Shown here: one piece after another, positions 52,687-60,156 of the stretch
Layout of the letters: each line of letters opens with the position of its first letter
How positions within the stretch are numbered: position 1 is the first letter of the stretch
Assembly: GCF_009848495.1 (NCBI RefSeq)
Contig: NZ_WWEP01000014.1
Coordinates: forward strand, 44,358 to 108,357
Direction: 5' to 3'
Length of the DNA: 64,000 nt
DNA from: Flavobacterium sp. MK4S-17
Lineage (GTDB): Bacteria; Bacteroidota; Bacteroidia; Flavobacteriales; Flavobacteriaceae
Notes under the pieces: generated by a model
Told to the model about the DNA's origin: nothing
The model's database searches: none
The model's input: only the letters and a program-made list of their open reading frames with translations
Made by a program: the position numbers and the translations under genes

Positions 52687-54270
52687 TTATTCGTTTAAGT
52701 GCTGATAGGCTCCGGCATCAGGGTTTGCTGTCCTGCTTACATTGTTAAGGTCAGCAGGAACCTGCGCTGCAACCGCAGTGCTGCCTATGCCTATTGCTGC
52801 AGAAGTATTCAATATATTAAGGTTATTTCTTTGCGGATTTACAAAATCAGCAGTATTTGCAATAGAACTTTCTGCTATCAGTACACTATTATAATTCACA
52901 ATGCCGCCACCGTTAAACTGGTACAGCGGGTGGTTTGCAAACCTGTTGTTAAAGTCAACAAACTTTATAAGGCTGTTGCTAAAGGTGCAGTTAAATGTAA
53001 CTTCTGGTGTATCAGCACCTGCATTTTCCAACGAGATGCCCAGGCTGGAAGAACCATACATAATACAATTTTCAAATGTGGCATTCAGGCTGCTTAACTT
53101 TAATACTTCACCGTCAAGCTGATAATCGTTTACCAGCAGCGGTACCTGGCTGGGGTGGTTAAAGTAATTGGCAAAAGTACAGTGCTTAAAACTGTAGTTT
53201 CCGCCCAAAGTACATGCTACCGAAGCCTGCCCGGCAATATTTGCTGCCAAATTTGTAGCGGTTATATCTGCATTTACACCCAGTATTCCAAAATTCCTGT
53301 GGTTATAAATTTGTGAATTATTAATGCTGAGCTTTGGTTTTGTAACTTCATCGCCGATTGGAGCTGAAGCAAGAATACCAATTTCAGCGTTTTTAAGCGT
53401 AAGGTGGTTTATAGCATTATCCTCTGCCGACATTAGTAAAACCCCAAACCATTGGCCGGGAATATTTGCAAAGCCCGGTTCCAGCCTGTCGCCTTCAAAA
53501 ATTACTTCATTTTCTGCTGTCTCCGGGTCACTGGAAGTGGTACCGTTTATTTCCAGCTTAGCCCCGGGGCGCACCATCAGCCCGGAGTTGGCATGAAAAT
53601 GCACACGTGCCCCTGGGTCTATAACCAGTGTTTCTCCGTTGGGCACAGTAGCAAAACCATATATAATATAAGGTTTGGTATTGTTCCAGTGGTATTCATC
53701 ACCATTATTAACATCACTATGGTCAAGATTAAAGCCATATATATAAACAGCCTCGCTATCAGGGTTGGTTTCGCTGTCATAGCGCACGCCCTCATATAAG
53801 CCCTCATCATTCCGTTGCGGGTATAAAAAATAGGCATCCTGTATCAATGTTACCAGGTGCACCTCCTGCACACCGTTTGTACTGGAAAACTCAATTTCAT
53901 CTGTATATAAAAAATCATCAGGATTGGCTTCCGCAACATCTACAGTAGTTTCAATAAATATAAACATGCTGTCTTTGGCAAGCAGCTCTACATCTGTAAA
54001 CGATGTACCGCTCATGCCATCTACCATAAGGCGGTATTTAGAGTCCGGCTTTTTAAGCCTTATGCTTGGTATGGCTATATCTTTTTTACTTCGGTTATAT
54101 ACCTTTAGCATATAGGTACTGGAACCTATGTTTGTAAACACAGTATCTAAATAAACAGTATCCCTTGAAAACTCAAGGTTACCACTGCTTGGCTCAAATT
54201 CAAAATCGTTGCGGCAGGAGGTTAATGATACAATTAAACCAGCAAAAAATAATAACAGGCAGTGGCGCAT
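52687..54270 (-). CDS. Right-handed beta-helix lipoprotein
   Basis: A 527-residue lipoprotein (SLTSCRN lipobox near residue 19). An Ig-like N-terminal part (about 30-150, FEPSSGNLEFSRDTVYLDTV) precedes a beta-helix region from about 210 to 480. The helix is recognisable by short repeats rich in Asn, Gly and hydrophobics (LTLKNAEIGILASAPIG, SINNSQIYNHRNFGILGVNA, FKHCTFANYFNHPSQVPLLV). Such surface proteins often bind or cleave polysaccharide, but no catalytic residues are evident. Confidence 0.8.
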   Translation of the reverse strand: MRHCLLLFFAGLIVSLTSCRNDFEFEPSSGNLEFSRDTVYLDTVFTNIGSSTYMLKVYNRSKKDIAIPSIRLKKPDSKYRLMVDGMSGTSFTDVELLAKDSMFIFIETTVDVAEANPDDFLYTDEIEFSSTNGVQEVHLVTLIQDAYFLYPQRNDEGLYEGVRYDSETNPDSEAVYIYGFNLDHSDVNNGDEYHWNNTKPYIIYGFATVPNGETLVIDPGARVHFHANSGLMVRPGAKLEINGTTSSDPETAENEVIFEGDRLEPGFANIPGQWFGVLLMSAEDNAINHLTLKNAEIGILASAPIGDEVTKPKLSINNSQIYNHRNFGILGVNADITATNLAANIAGQASVACTLGGNYSFKHCTFANYFNHPSQVPLLVNDYQLDGEVLKLSSLNATFENCIMYGSSSLGISLENAGADTPEVTFNCTFSNSLIKFVDFNNRFANHPLYQFNGGGIVNYNSVLIAESSIANTADFVNPQRNNLNILNTSAAIGIGSTAVAAQVPADLNNVSRTANPDAGAYQHLNE

Positions 54271-54378
54271 CGGTTAACAATTTTTGGTAAAAGTAGCTAT
54301 TAATTTGTAATATTAAAATGTGTAACGGCGTATTGCCTGTTTTAGTCTGTAACGCTTTCGCAAAAGGCAGTCTTTTCG

Positions 54379-54386
54379 TACTTTTG
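54379..54386 (+). promoter_or_regulatory. Candidate -7 box of the thioesterase-isochorismate synthase pair
   Basis: TACTTTTG matches TAnnTTTG, 20 bp before the ATG at 54407. A TTTCG lies 18 bp further upstream, but the canonical -33 TTG is not present. Confidence 0.45.
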
Positions 54387-54406
54387 GGTTTCTTAAAAAA
54401 ACATGT

Positions 54407-54835
54407 ATGGAGTTTAACAGGGAAAAAGCACTTAAAATGTGCAATGATTACAGCAGGAATACATTAATGCAAACCCTTGATATTACCTATACCGATGCTG
54501 GAGAGGGATTTCTTGAGGCAAAAATGCCGGTTAATGCCAAAGTACACCAGCCTATGGGTTTACTGCATGGCGGTGCCACCGTTGCCCTTGCTGAAAGTGT
54601 GGGCAGTGCGGCATCGTTACTGTTTATAAATACAGATTTGCAGGAGGTGAGGGGTATAGAAATTTCTGCAAACCACCTTCGCAGCAAAAGGGATGGGGAA
54701 GTTACAGCCACCGCAAGGATAATACACCAGGGAAGAAGCCTGCATTTATGGGAAATAAAGGTTACCGATGAGCAGGGCAGGCTAATTTCGCTTTGTAAAA
54801 TAACTAATATGATTTTGCCCAGGAAGAAACATTAA
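54407..54835 (+). CDS. Hotdog-fold thioesterase, possibly DHNA-CoA hydrolase
   Basis: A 142-residue PaaI-type hotdog thioesterase. The active-site motif MGLLHGGATVALAESVGSAA near residues 46-66 includes the Gly-Gly and the catalytic Glu. GIEISANHLRSKRDGEVTA then forms the CoA pocket. It is six bases from an isochorismate synthase gene, so its role may be 1,4-dihydroxy-2-naphthoyl-CoA hydrolysis (MenI) in menaquinone synthesis. That assignment rests on neighbourhood, since PaaI-like enzymes are broad. Confidence 0.8.
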   Translation: MEFNREKALKMCNDYSRNTLMQTLDITYTDAGEGFLEAKMPVNAKVHQPMGLLHGGATVALAESVGSAASLLFINTDLQEVRGIEISANHLRSKRDGEVTATARIIHQGRSLHLWEIKVTDEQGRLISLCKITNMILPRKKH

Positions 54836-54841
54836 AAGTTA

Positions 54842-55894
54842 ATGACAGATATATTTTTAAAGATAAAAGAGCAATTAGGGTTTAAAAGGCCGTTTGCTGT
54901 TTACAGCAAGCCGAGTAATGATGTACTTACAGGTATCTTTCAAAAAGAAGAAGGCTTTTATGAAGCTGATTATTGCACCGAAGGTTTTGTTTTTGTACCT
55001 TTTAATCAGGGAAAAACAATTTTTATACCTAAAAGCAAAAGCGATATAATTATTACCAAGATTAAAGATGGAGGTGTTGTACCTACGCAATCTATGGCAA
55101 TGACGATTGACAGCGACGCAAAGGAACTGTTTGAACAGCTTGTACAAAAAAGCGTTAATGCCATAAGAAATGGGGAATTTGAAAAACTGGTTACTTCCCG
55201 TACCGAAGCCGTTAATTACAATAACGACATTATTGGTACTTTCAGCAGGCTGTTATATACTTATCCTAATGCTTTCCGTTACTGCTTTTACAGCCCTGAA
55301 AGCGGATTATGGATGGGCGCAACCCCGGAACAGCTGCTGAAAATTAAAAACAATACACTGCATACTGTAGCTTTGGCCGGCACCCAGTTATATATGGAAG
55401 ACGCTAATGCAGTTTGGGAAGAAAAAGAAAAAGCGGAACAGCAGTTTGTAACGGATTATATTTTAAAATCGCTTGAGGGACATACACAACATATACAGGC
55501 AACAGCACCTTACACTTTCAGGGCCGGAAACCTGCTCCACATAAAAACCGATATTTCGGCTCAATTAACTGACGGGCCAAACCAGGAAGCAATTATAAAT
55601 ATTTTGCATCCTACTCCTGCCGTATGTGGGCTGCCAAAACAACAGGCAAGGCAATTTATAATAGATAATGAGGGGTATAACAGGGAATATTATTCCGGTT
55701 ACCTTGGTGAAATTAATTATGACTTTACTACCGGCAGCACTGTAACCGACCTTTTTGTAAACCTGCGCAGCATGAAGCTTACCAATAATGAGGCACATTT
55801 ATTTATAGGCTGTGGGATAACAAAAGACAGCGAGCCTGAAAAAGAGTTTTATGAAACCGTAAACAAGAGCCTTACCATGAGGCGTATTTTATAA
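54842..55894 (+). CDS. menF: Isochorismate synthase (chorismate-binding family)
   Basis: It converts chorismate to isochorismate, the entry to menaquinone synthesis. It has 350 residues. The chorismate-binding core shows LVTSRTEAVN, LLYTYPNAFRYCFYSPESGL, WMGATPEQLLKI, HTVALAGTQ, PAVCGLPK and the Mg-binding C-terminus GITKDSEPEKEFYET. It lacks most of the N-terminal domain of E. coli MenF, as in other Bacteroidota. It is coupled to the hotdog thioesterase upstream. Anthranilate or aminodeoxychorismate synthase identity is less likely, because no glutaminase partner is present. Confidence 0.88.
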   Translation: MTDIFLKIKEQLGFKRPFAVYSKPSNDVLTGIFQKEEGFYEADYCTEGFVFVPFNQGKTIFIPKSKSDIIITKIKDGGVVPTQSMAMTIDSDAKELFEQLVQKSVNAIRNGEFEKLVTSRTEAVNYNNDIIGTFSRLLYTYPNAFRYCFYSPESGLWMGATPEQLLKIKNNTLHTVALAGTQLYMEDANAVWEEKEKAEQQFVTDYILKSLEGHTQHIQATAPYTFRAGNLLHIKTDISAQLTDGPNQEAIINILHPTPAVCGLPKQQARQFIIDNEGYNREYYSGYLGEINYDFTTGSTVTDLFVNLRSMKLTNNEAHLFIGCGITKDSEPEKEFYETVNKSLTMRRIL

Positions 55895-55916
55895 CTGCCA
55901 TACTGTTTAAACTTTG

Positions 55917-55924
55917 TAACTTTG
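55917..55924 (+). promoter_or_regulatory. Candidate -7 box of bshB1
   Basis: TAACTTTG is a full TAnnTTTG match, 21 bp before the bshB1 ATG. It starts 22 bp after the menF stop. Confidence 0.45.
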
Positions 55925-55945
55925 CGGTAACTGAATAAAAACAAA

Positions 55946-56662
55946 ATGAAATTAGATATACTGGCTTTTGGCTCGCACCCTGATGATGTAGAACTTAGCT
56001 GTGGTGCAACCATAGCGAAAGAGATTAGCCTTGGCAAAAAAATAGGTATTATAGACCTGACAAGGGGAGAGCTTGGTACACGCGGCTCGGCAGAAATAAG
56101 AGACGAGGAAGCGGCAGCAGCAGCAAATATACTTGGAGTTTCTATAAGGGAAAACCTGCATTTTAGGGACGGTTTTTTTATAAATGATGAACAGCACCAG
56201 CTTGAGGTAATAAAAATTATCAGGAAATACCGTCCGGATATGGTGCTTTGCAACGCTATAGACGACCGCCATATAGACCACGGCAAAGGCAGCAGGCTGG
56301 TTTCTGATGCCTGTTTCCTTTCAGGATTGCGAAAAATTGAAACAGAATTAGAGGGGGTAAATCAGGAAGCCTGGCGCCCTAAAGTAGTATATCACTACAT
56401 TCAATGGAAAAACATTGAGCCTGATTTTGTAGTGGATGTAACAGGCTTTATGGATAAAAAAGTAGAATCATTAATGGCATACAGGTCTCAGTTTTATGAC
56501 CCGAAAAGCAATGAACCGGTTACACCTATAGCCACAAAAAATTTTAAGGACAGTATTTTATACCGTGCGCAGGATTTAGGCAGGCTTATAAATAGCGAGT
56601 ATGCAGAGGGTTATACTGCCGAACGCTATGTGGCGGTAAACAGCATAAGCGATTTAGTGTAA
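55946..56662 (+). CDS. bshB1: Bacillithiol biosynthesis deacetylase
   Basis: It deacetylates GlcNAc-malate during synthesis of the low-molecular-weight thiol bacillithiol. The 238-residue LmbE-fold protein has the zinc-binding AFGSHPDDVELSCGA near residues 8-21, LTRGELGTRGSAEIRDEEAA, and HIDHGKGS near residue 111 with the third ligand. These match BshB1 of Bacillus and its Bacteroidota orthologues. The other bsh genes are not in the window. It is followed by tRNA-His. Confidence 0.9.
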   Translation: MKLDILAFGSHPDDVELSCGATIAKEISLGKKIGIIDLTRGELGTRGSAEIRDEEAAAAANILGVSIRENLHFRDGFFINDEQHQLEVIKIIRKYRPDMVLCNAIDDRHIDHGKGSRLVSDACFLSGLRKIETELEGVNQEAWRPKVVYHYIQWKNIEPDFVVDVTGFMDKKVESLMAYRSQFYDPKSNEPVTPIATKNFKDSILYRAQDLGRLINSEYAEGYTAERYVAVNSISDLV

Positions 56663-56678
56663 AAAGTTGCTTTTTTAC

Positions 56679-56709
56679 TTGCATAAAAGCGTAATTGAAA
56701 TTATATTTG
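56679..56709 (+). promoter_or_regulatory. tRNA-His promoter with TTG -33 and TAnnTTTG -7
   Basis: TTG (56679-56681) lies exactly 20 bp before TATATTTG (56702-56709). This is the full Bacteroidota housekeeping sigma pattern, and transcription should start a few bases before the tRNA. Confidence 0.65.
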
Positions 56710-56725
56710 CACTCGCAAAATAAAT

Positions 56726-56800
<75 letters not shown>

Positions 56801-56804
56801 CTTA

Positions 56805-56836
56805 AAAAAGCCCTTTGAATTTTCAAAGGGCTTTTT
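56805..56836 (+). terminator. Terminator after tRNA-His
   Basis: AAAAAGCCCTTTGAA pairs with TTCAAAGGGCTTTTT, forming a perfect 15-bp stem with a two-base loop, starting five bases after the tRNA. Confidence 0.93.
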
Positions 56837-56933
56837 GTTTTAAGCCAAGAGGGAACATAAAATTTGCATGTATAAATTATAATTTATCAAATGTTAAAAT
56901 TTATATCTTTATCCTAATTTAAAAGATAATAAT

Positions 56934-57215
56934 ATGCAGGTTGATTATACCGAACTTGAAAGTAAATTTGATTGTGCCTGCCAGGAAGCAGTTGATAGCC
57001 TGGCGACGGAGTATAAATCAAAATACGAATCGGGCGGGCCTGGAAAACTGGAAGCTTTTCTTGAGCTGATACAGGTGGAGTTTGAAAAGGTAGAGAATAA
57101 TTTTATATCGGAAAATAAGATAAAAAAAGATTCTGAAGCTTTAAAACGCATAAGGGCTATCGCTAAAAATTATGCTAAAAGATGTGTTACCGATTACAGT
57201 AAATTAAAAAAGTAG
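56934..57215 (+). CDS. Small hypothetical helical protein
   Basis: A 93-residue soluble protein, unrecognised: MQVDYTELESKFDCACQEAV, then KLEAFLELIQVEFEKVENNF and LKRIRAIAKNYAKRCVTDYS. It is predicted almost entirely helical, with three cysteines. It has an AT-rich leader and an own terminator, so it is a single transcription unit between tRNA-His and the GT2 gene. Function unknown. Confidence 0.65.
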   Translation: MQVDYTELESKFDCACQEAVDSLATEYKSKYESGGPGKLEAFLELIQVEFEKVENNFISENKIKKDSEALKRIRAIAKNYAKRCVTDYSKLKK

Positions 57216-57240
57216 GTATCACAATTTTGTGGAAATTTAA

Positions 57241-57271
57241 AAAAAGGTGTAGATTATTTCTACACCTTTTT
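57241..57271 (+). terminator. Terminator after the 93-aa gene
   Basis: AAAAAGGTGTAGA and TCTACACCTTTTT form a perfect stem with a 5-base loop and end in a T-run. Confidence 0.92.
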
Positions 57272-57338
57272 TGTGTAATCATATCAAAATACTGAGCAAA
57301 TACCCATTATAAAGCTGTTGGCACATGCATTGTTTTAA

Positions 57339-57359
57339 ATATTGTGGATTAAACAATAT
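57339..57359. promoter_or_regulatory. 7-7-7 inverted repeat upstream of the processive GT2 gene
   Basis: ATATTGT-N7-ACAATAT is a perfect dyad ending 26 bp before the ATG at 57386. It is a plausible operator for a dimeric regulator. Confidence 0.3.
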
Positions 57360-57385
57360 GCACAACAATAAATTAGTGAACAGCT

Positions 57386-58852
57386 ATGAAGAGTAATACA
57401 ATTAACCCCAAAAATTTATATGCACAGGAAGGCACTATAAATGATGACCAGCGTAACCTTGCTGAATTTATTTCCGGTATTTTTAATGAATCTTTCAAAA
57501 AAACATTTTCAATCAGCCAGTATCCCTCTACGGGATTTTTAGTTTTAGCAGCTACTTTTATAATACTAATTGCAGGTGCTTTCATGGCTTTTGAATTTCA
57601 GCCTGACTTCTATAAGTTAAATGTTGAAAGATTAAATTCATCAGGCGGAAAAATTCTGTTGGGAATTGGGCTCTCACTGCTTGCATTTAAATTTTTATTC
57701 TTTATATACAGCCTGATTTTATATTTCAGGTATAAGCCTGTAGCGTCAGTTTCAAATGATTTGCTGCCCACCTGTACTGTTATTGTACCTGCTTATAATG
57801 AGGGCAGGCAGGTGTGGGACACATTAATGAGCCTTGCTGAAAGCGATTATCCACAGGAGAAACTGCAATTACTCGCCATAGATGATGGCAGTAAAGATGA
57901 TACCTGGTACTGGATGCAAAAAGCAAAGCAAACGCTGGGCGACCGTTTGTCAATTTACAAGCAGCCGGAAAATAAAGGTAAACGCCATGCTTTATATCGC
58001 GGGTTTAATTTGGGTACCGGTGAGATTTTTGTAACTGTTGACAGTGATTCTGTAGTAAAACAAGATACGTTAAGAAATTTGGTAAGCCCATTTGTTGTTA
58101 ATGAAAAGTGCGGTGCGGTAGCCGGAAATGTTCATGTTTTAAACAAGAGCAACGGCATATTACCCAAAATGCTGAATGTAAGTTTTGTTTTAAGTTTTGA
58201 GTTTATACGCTCGGTAGAAAGTGCCTTAGGCTCGGTATTTTGTACGCCGGGGGCCTTATCTGCCTATAGGAGCGAAGCAGTTTTTAACTGCCTGCCGGAA
58301 TGGATAAACCAGACTTTTATGGGACAGCCTTCGGATATTGGGGAAGACCGTGCCATGACAAATATGATACTAAAACAAGGATACCACGTGCAGTTCCAGA
58401 GAAATGCTTATGTACTTACAAATGTACCTGTTCAGTATAAAGGGCTTTATAAAATGTTTATCAGGTGGGGAAGGAGTAACGTGCGCGAAAATATAATGAT
58501 GGGTAAATTTATATTTAAAAATTTTAGGAAAGAGTCAAAATTTGGGACAAGGCTGTTATTTTTAAACCAATGGATTAAAATAGTAATGGCTTACCCTGTT
58601 ATATTGCTAATGCTGCTATTTATATTTACACACCCGTTATTATTTTTAAGTTCGACGTTTTTAAGTATATTAATACTTTCCAGTTTCCCGGTTTTCTTTT
58701 ATGCTAAAAGGTATAATGATATTCCTAACTCATTTTGGGCTTACTCCTACAGTATATTATATACATTCGGCTTGTTCTGGATAACACCCTATGCTATTGC
58801 AACAGCAGGTAAAAAAGGATGGCTAACACGCGATTTACCCGCAGCAGCATAA
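57386..58852 (+). CDS. Processive-type membrane glycosyltransferase family 2
   Basis: A 488-residue membrane GT2 related to hyaluronan/chitin synthases and PgaC. TM helices lie near 46-68 and 87-112; the GT-A domain runs from about 125 (CTVIVPAYNEGRQVWDTLMS, LLAIDDGSKDD, FVTVDSDSVV). The acceptor motif is DIGEDRAMTNMILKQGY. The Q-x-x-R-W region is replaced by MFIRWGRSNVRE. Three C-terminal membrane helices follow. It may polymerise and export a beta-linked polysaccharide. No cognate c-di-GMP or export partner gene is adjacent. Confidence 0.87.
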   Translation: MKSNTINPKNLYAQEGTINDDQRNLAEFISGIFNESFKKTFSISQYPSTGFLVLAATFIILIAGAFMAFEFQPDFYKLNVERLNSSGGKILLGIGLSLLAFKFLFFIYSLILYFRYKPVASVSNDLLPTCTVIVPAYNEGRQVWDTLMSLAESDYPQEKLQLLAIDDGSKDDTWYWMQKAKQTLGDRLSIYKQPENKGKRHALYRGFNLGTGEIFVTVDSDSVVKQDTLRNLVSPFVVNEKCGAVAGNVHVLNKSNGILPKMLNVSFVLSFEFIRSVESALGSVFCTPGALSAYRSEAVFNCLPEWINQTFMGQPSDIGEDRAMTNMILKQGYHVQFQRNAYVLTNVPVQYKGLYKMFIRWGRSNVRENIMMGKFIFKNFRKESKFGTRLLFLNQWIKIVMAYPVILLMLLFIFTHPLLFLSSTFLSILILSSFPVFFYAKRYNDIPNSFWAYSYSILYTFGLFWITPYAIATAGKKGWLTRDLPAAA

Positions 58853-58881
58853 ATAACTTTAATTCTGTTACTACTATATAA

Positions 58882-58917
58882 AAATGCCTTTTTGCAATTT
58901 GCAAAAGGCATTTTTTT
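58882..58917 (+). terminator. Terminator after the GT2 gene
   Basis: AAAATGCCTTTTTGCAA pairs with TTGCAAAAGGCATTTT with one bulged T, followed by a T-run. Confidence 0.85.
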
Positions 58918-58970
58918 ATACTACTATGTTCAGCCTGCATATGTTGTTATATAGTGTTGAAAGTAAGTTA

Positions 58971-59006
58971 TTTGTCTCAAATTGATACTCTTTTTGTCTT
59001 AAATTG
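58971..59006. promoter_or_regulatory. Two 14-bp direct repeats upstream of the AHSA1-like gene
   Basis: TTTGTCTCAAATTG (58971-58984) and TTTGTCTTAAATTG (58993-59006) differ at one base and are 22 bp apart, two helical turns. They lie upstream of a -7-like TAACTTTA at about 59031. This looks like a tandem site for an activator or regulator. Confidence 0.4.
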
Positions 59007-59043
59007 CATGTTTTTATTCAGGGCCGATACTTAACTTTATAAC

Positions 59044-59484
59044 ATGAAAAACTTAAAATATACAATCAGCATTGCAGCAAGCCCTAAAAAGGTATGGGAT
59101 ACCATGACAGGGAAAGAAACTTATAAAGACTGGACGAATGCCGCATGGCCGGGCTCTGATTTTAAGGGTGAATGGAAACAGGGTGAAAACCTTAAATTTA
59201 CAGGAAACGATGGCAGTGGTACATTAGCTACGGTAACCATTTTTGATCCTTACAGTAAAATATTACTAACCCATATTGCTCTTTTACAGCCCGGAAGTAT
59301 AGAAGATACGGAAAGCGAGTGGGCTAAAAAGTGGACAGGCAGTTTAGAGTGCTATAATTTTACAGAAAAGGGCGGTACAACTGAACTAACCATCGATATG
59401 AAAGTTAATGAAGATTGGGAAGCCATGTTCAATGAGGACTGGCCCAAAGCCCTAGCCCGCCTGAAACAAATTTGTGAAGCCTGA
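59044..59484 (+). CDS. SRPBCC protein, AHSA1-like
   Basis: A 146-residue START-like domain protein: YTISIAASPKKVWDTMTGKE at residues 5-24, PGSDFKGEWKQGENLKFTGN, and the C-terminal helix WPKALARLKQI. This is the activator-of-Hsp90-homologue-1-like group, which binds small hydrophobic ligands or acts as a chaperone cofactor; the function is usually unknown. It has no signal peptide. Two tandem 14-bp repeats precede its promoter region. It is convergent with ssrA. Confidence 0.85.
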   Translation: MKNLKYTISIAASPKKVWDTMTGKETYKDWTNAAWPGSDFKGEWKQGENLKFTGNDGSGTLATVTIFDPYSKILLTHIALLQPGSIEDTESEWAKKWTGSLECYNFTEKGGTTELTIDMKVNEDWEAMFNEDWPKALARLKQICEA

Positions 59485-59519
59485 TTGCTGGCCTGTTGTA
59501 ACAGGTGTTTAAAATAAAA

Positions 59520-59553
59520 AACCGGAAAGGACATAAATCTGTTCTTTCCGGTT
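59520..59553 (-). terminator. tmRNA terminator
   Basis: AACCGGAAAG pairs with CTTTCCGGTT. On the minus strand the stem is followed by a T-rich run, 4 bp beyond the tmRNA 3' end. Confidence 0.85.
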
Positions 59554-59556
59554 CTG

Positions 59557-59951
59557 TGGAGTCGCCGAGAATCGAACTCGGGTCCAAACAAGCAATTAAA
59601 GGGCTTTCTACACGCTTAGTTTCCGCTTATTTTTTCGATAGCATGCCAGGCCGGAAACTGCCACATGCTACTTAGCTCCTAAAGTCTCGGTACAGCCTCG
59701 GAGCAGGGCTGTCCCCAGGTTTATTTTTACGGTCCTTCTATTCGAAACGCCATAAACCAGGGCTTTTCAGAAGGATCCCGCCTCCCTGCCTTGCAGGGAC
59801 GTGGCTTTATCTTACTATAATTCAGAATTAAGCAGCAAGAGCGTAGTTATTTTCGCCGTTTAAATGTTCGAAGCAATGATGTTCGGGAACCGCTTCACTT
59901 CCCGGCGTGCTTACCGTTCAATTCGACCTGCTGTCAAAACCAATCGACCCC
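59557..59951 (-). ncRNA. ssrA: Transfer-messenger RNA
   Basis: A 395-base tmRNA that rescues stalled ribosomes. The 5' GGGGTCG pairs with the 3' CGACTCC, the discriminator base is A, and the T arm reads GAGTTCGATTCTC. The internal tag frame at 59828-59857 encodes GENNYALAA and a stop codon. Much of the gap from 59485 to 60156 is this gene. A promoter with TTG-N20-TATTTTTG precedes it. Confidence 0.96.
59828..59857 (-). other. tmRNA proteolysis tag reading frame
   Basis: Read on the minus strand from 59857, codons GGC GAA AAT AAC TAC GCT give GENNYA, and CTT GCT GCT TAA give LAA and stop. With the tmRNA alanine, the tag would be (A)GENNYALAA, ending in the ALAA degron recognised by ClpXP. Confidence 0.92.
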
Positions 59952-59972
59952 GGTTTGCATAAAGCAAGGTTG

Positions 59973-60003
59973 CAAAAATAATACCATTATTTGTTTCCTG
60001 CAA
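59973..60003 (-). promoter_or_regulatory. ssrA promoter with TTG -33 and TATTTTTG -7
   Basis: On the minus strand TTG (60001-60003) precedes TATTTTTG (59973-59980) by exactly 20 bp, the same geometry as the tRNA-His promoter. The 5' end of the mature tmRNA lies 21 bp downstream, so a short leader would be removed by RNase P. Confidence 0.65.
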
Positions 60004-60128
60004 GCCATAATTAAATGGGTGTTTACATTTGATAAGGCTGTTTATTTATATATATTTGAAACCGTAAATTTTAATCAGGAATTTGACAGGTTATTAAAAT
60101 ATATATCAAAGTTTTAAAAATATCTAAA

Positions 60129-60145
60129 TAATAACGGTGTTATTA
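60129..60145. promoter_or_regulatory. 7-3-7 inverted repeat just before the dehydrogenase gene
   Basis: TAATAAC-GGT-GTTATTA is perfect and ends 11 bp before the ATG at 60157. It could be an operator, or a hairpin at the ribosome-binding region of the mRNA. Confidence 0.3.
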
Positions 60146-60156
60146 ATTATAAAGTA

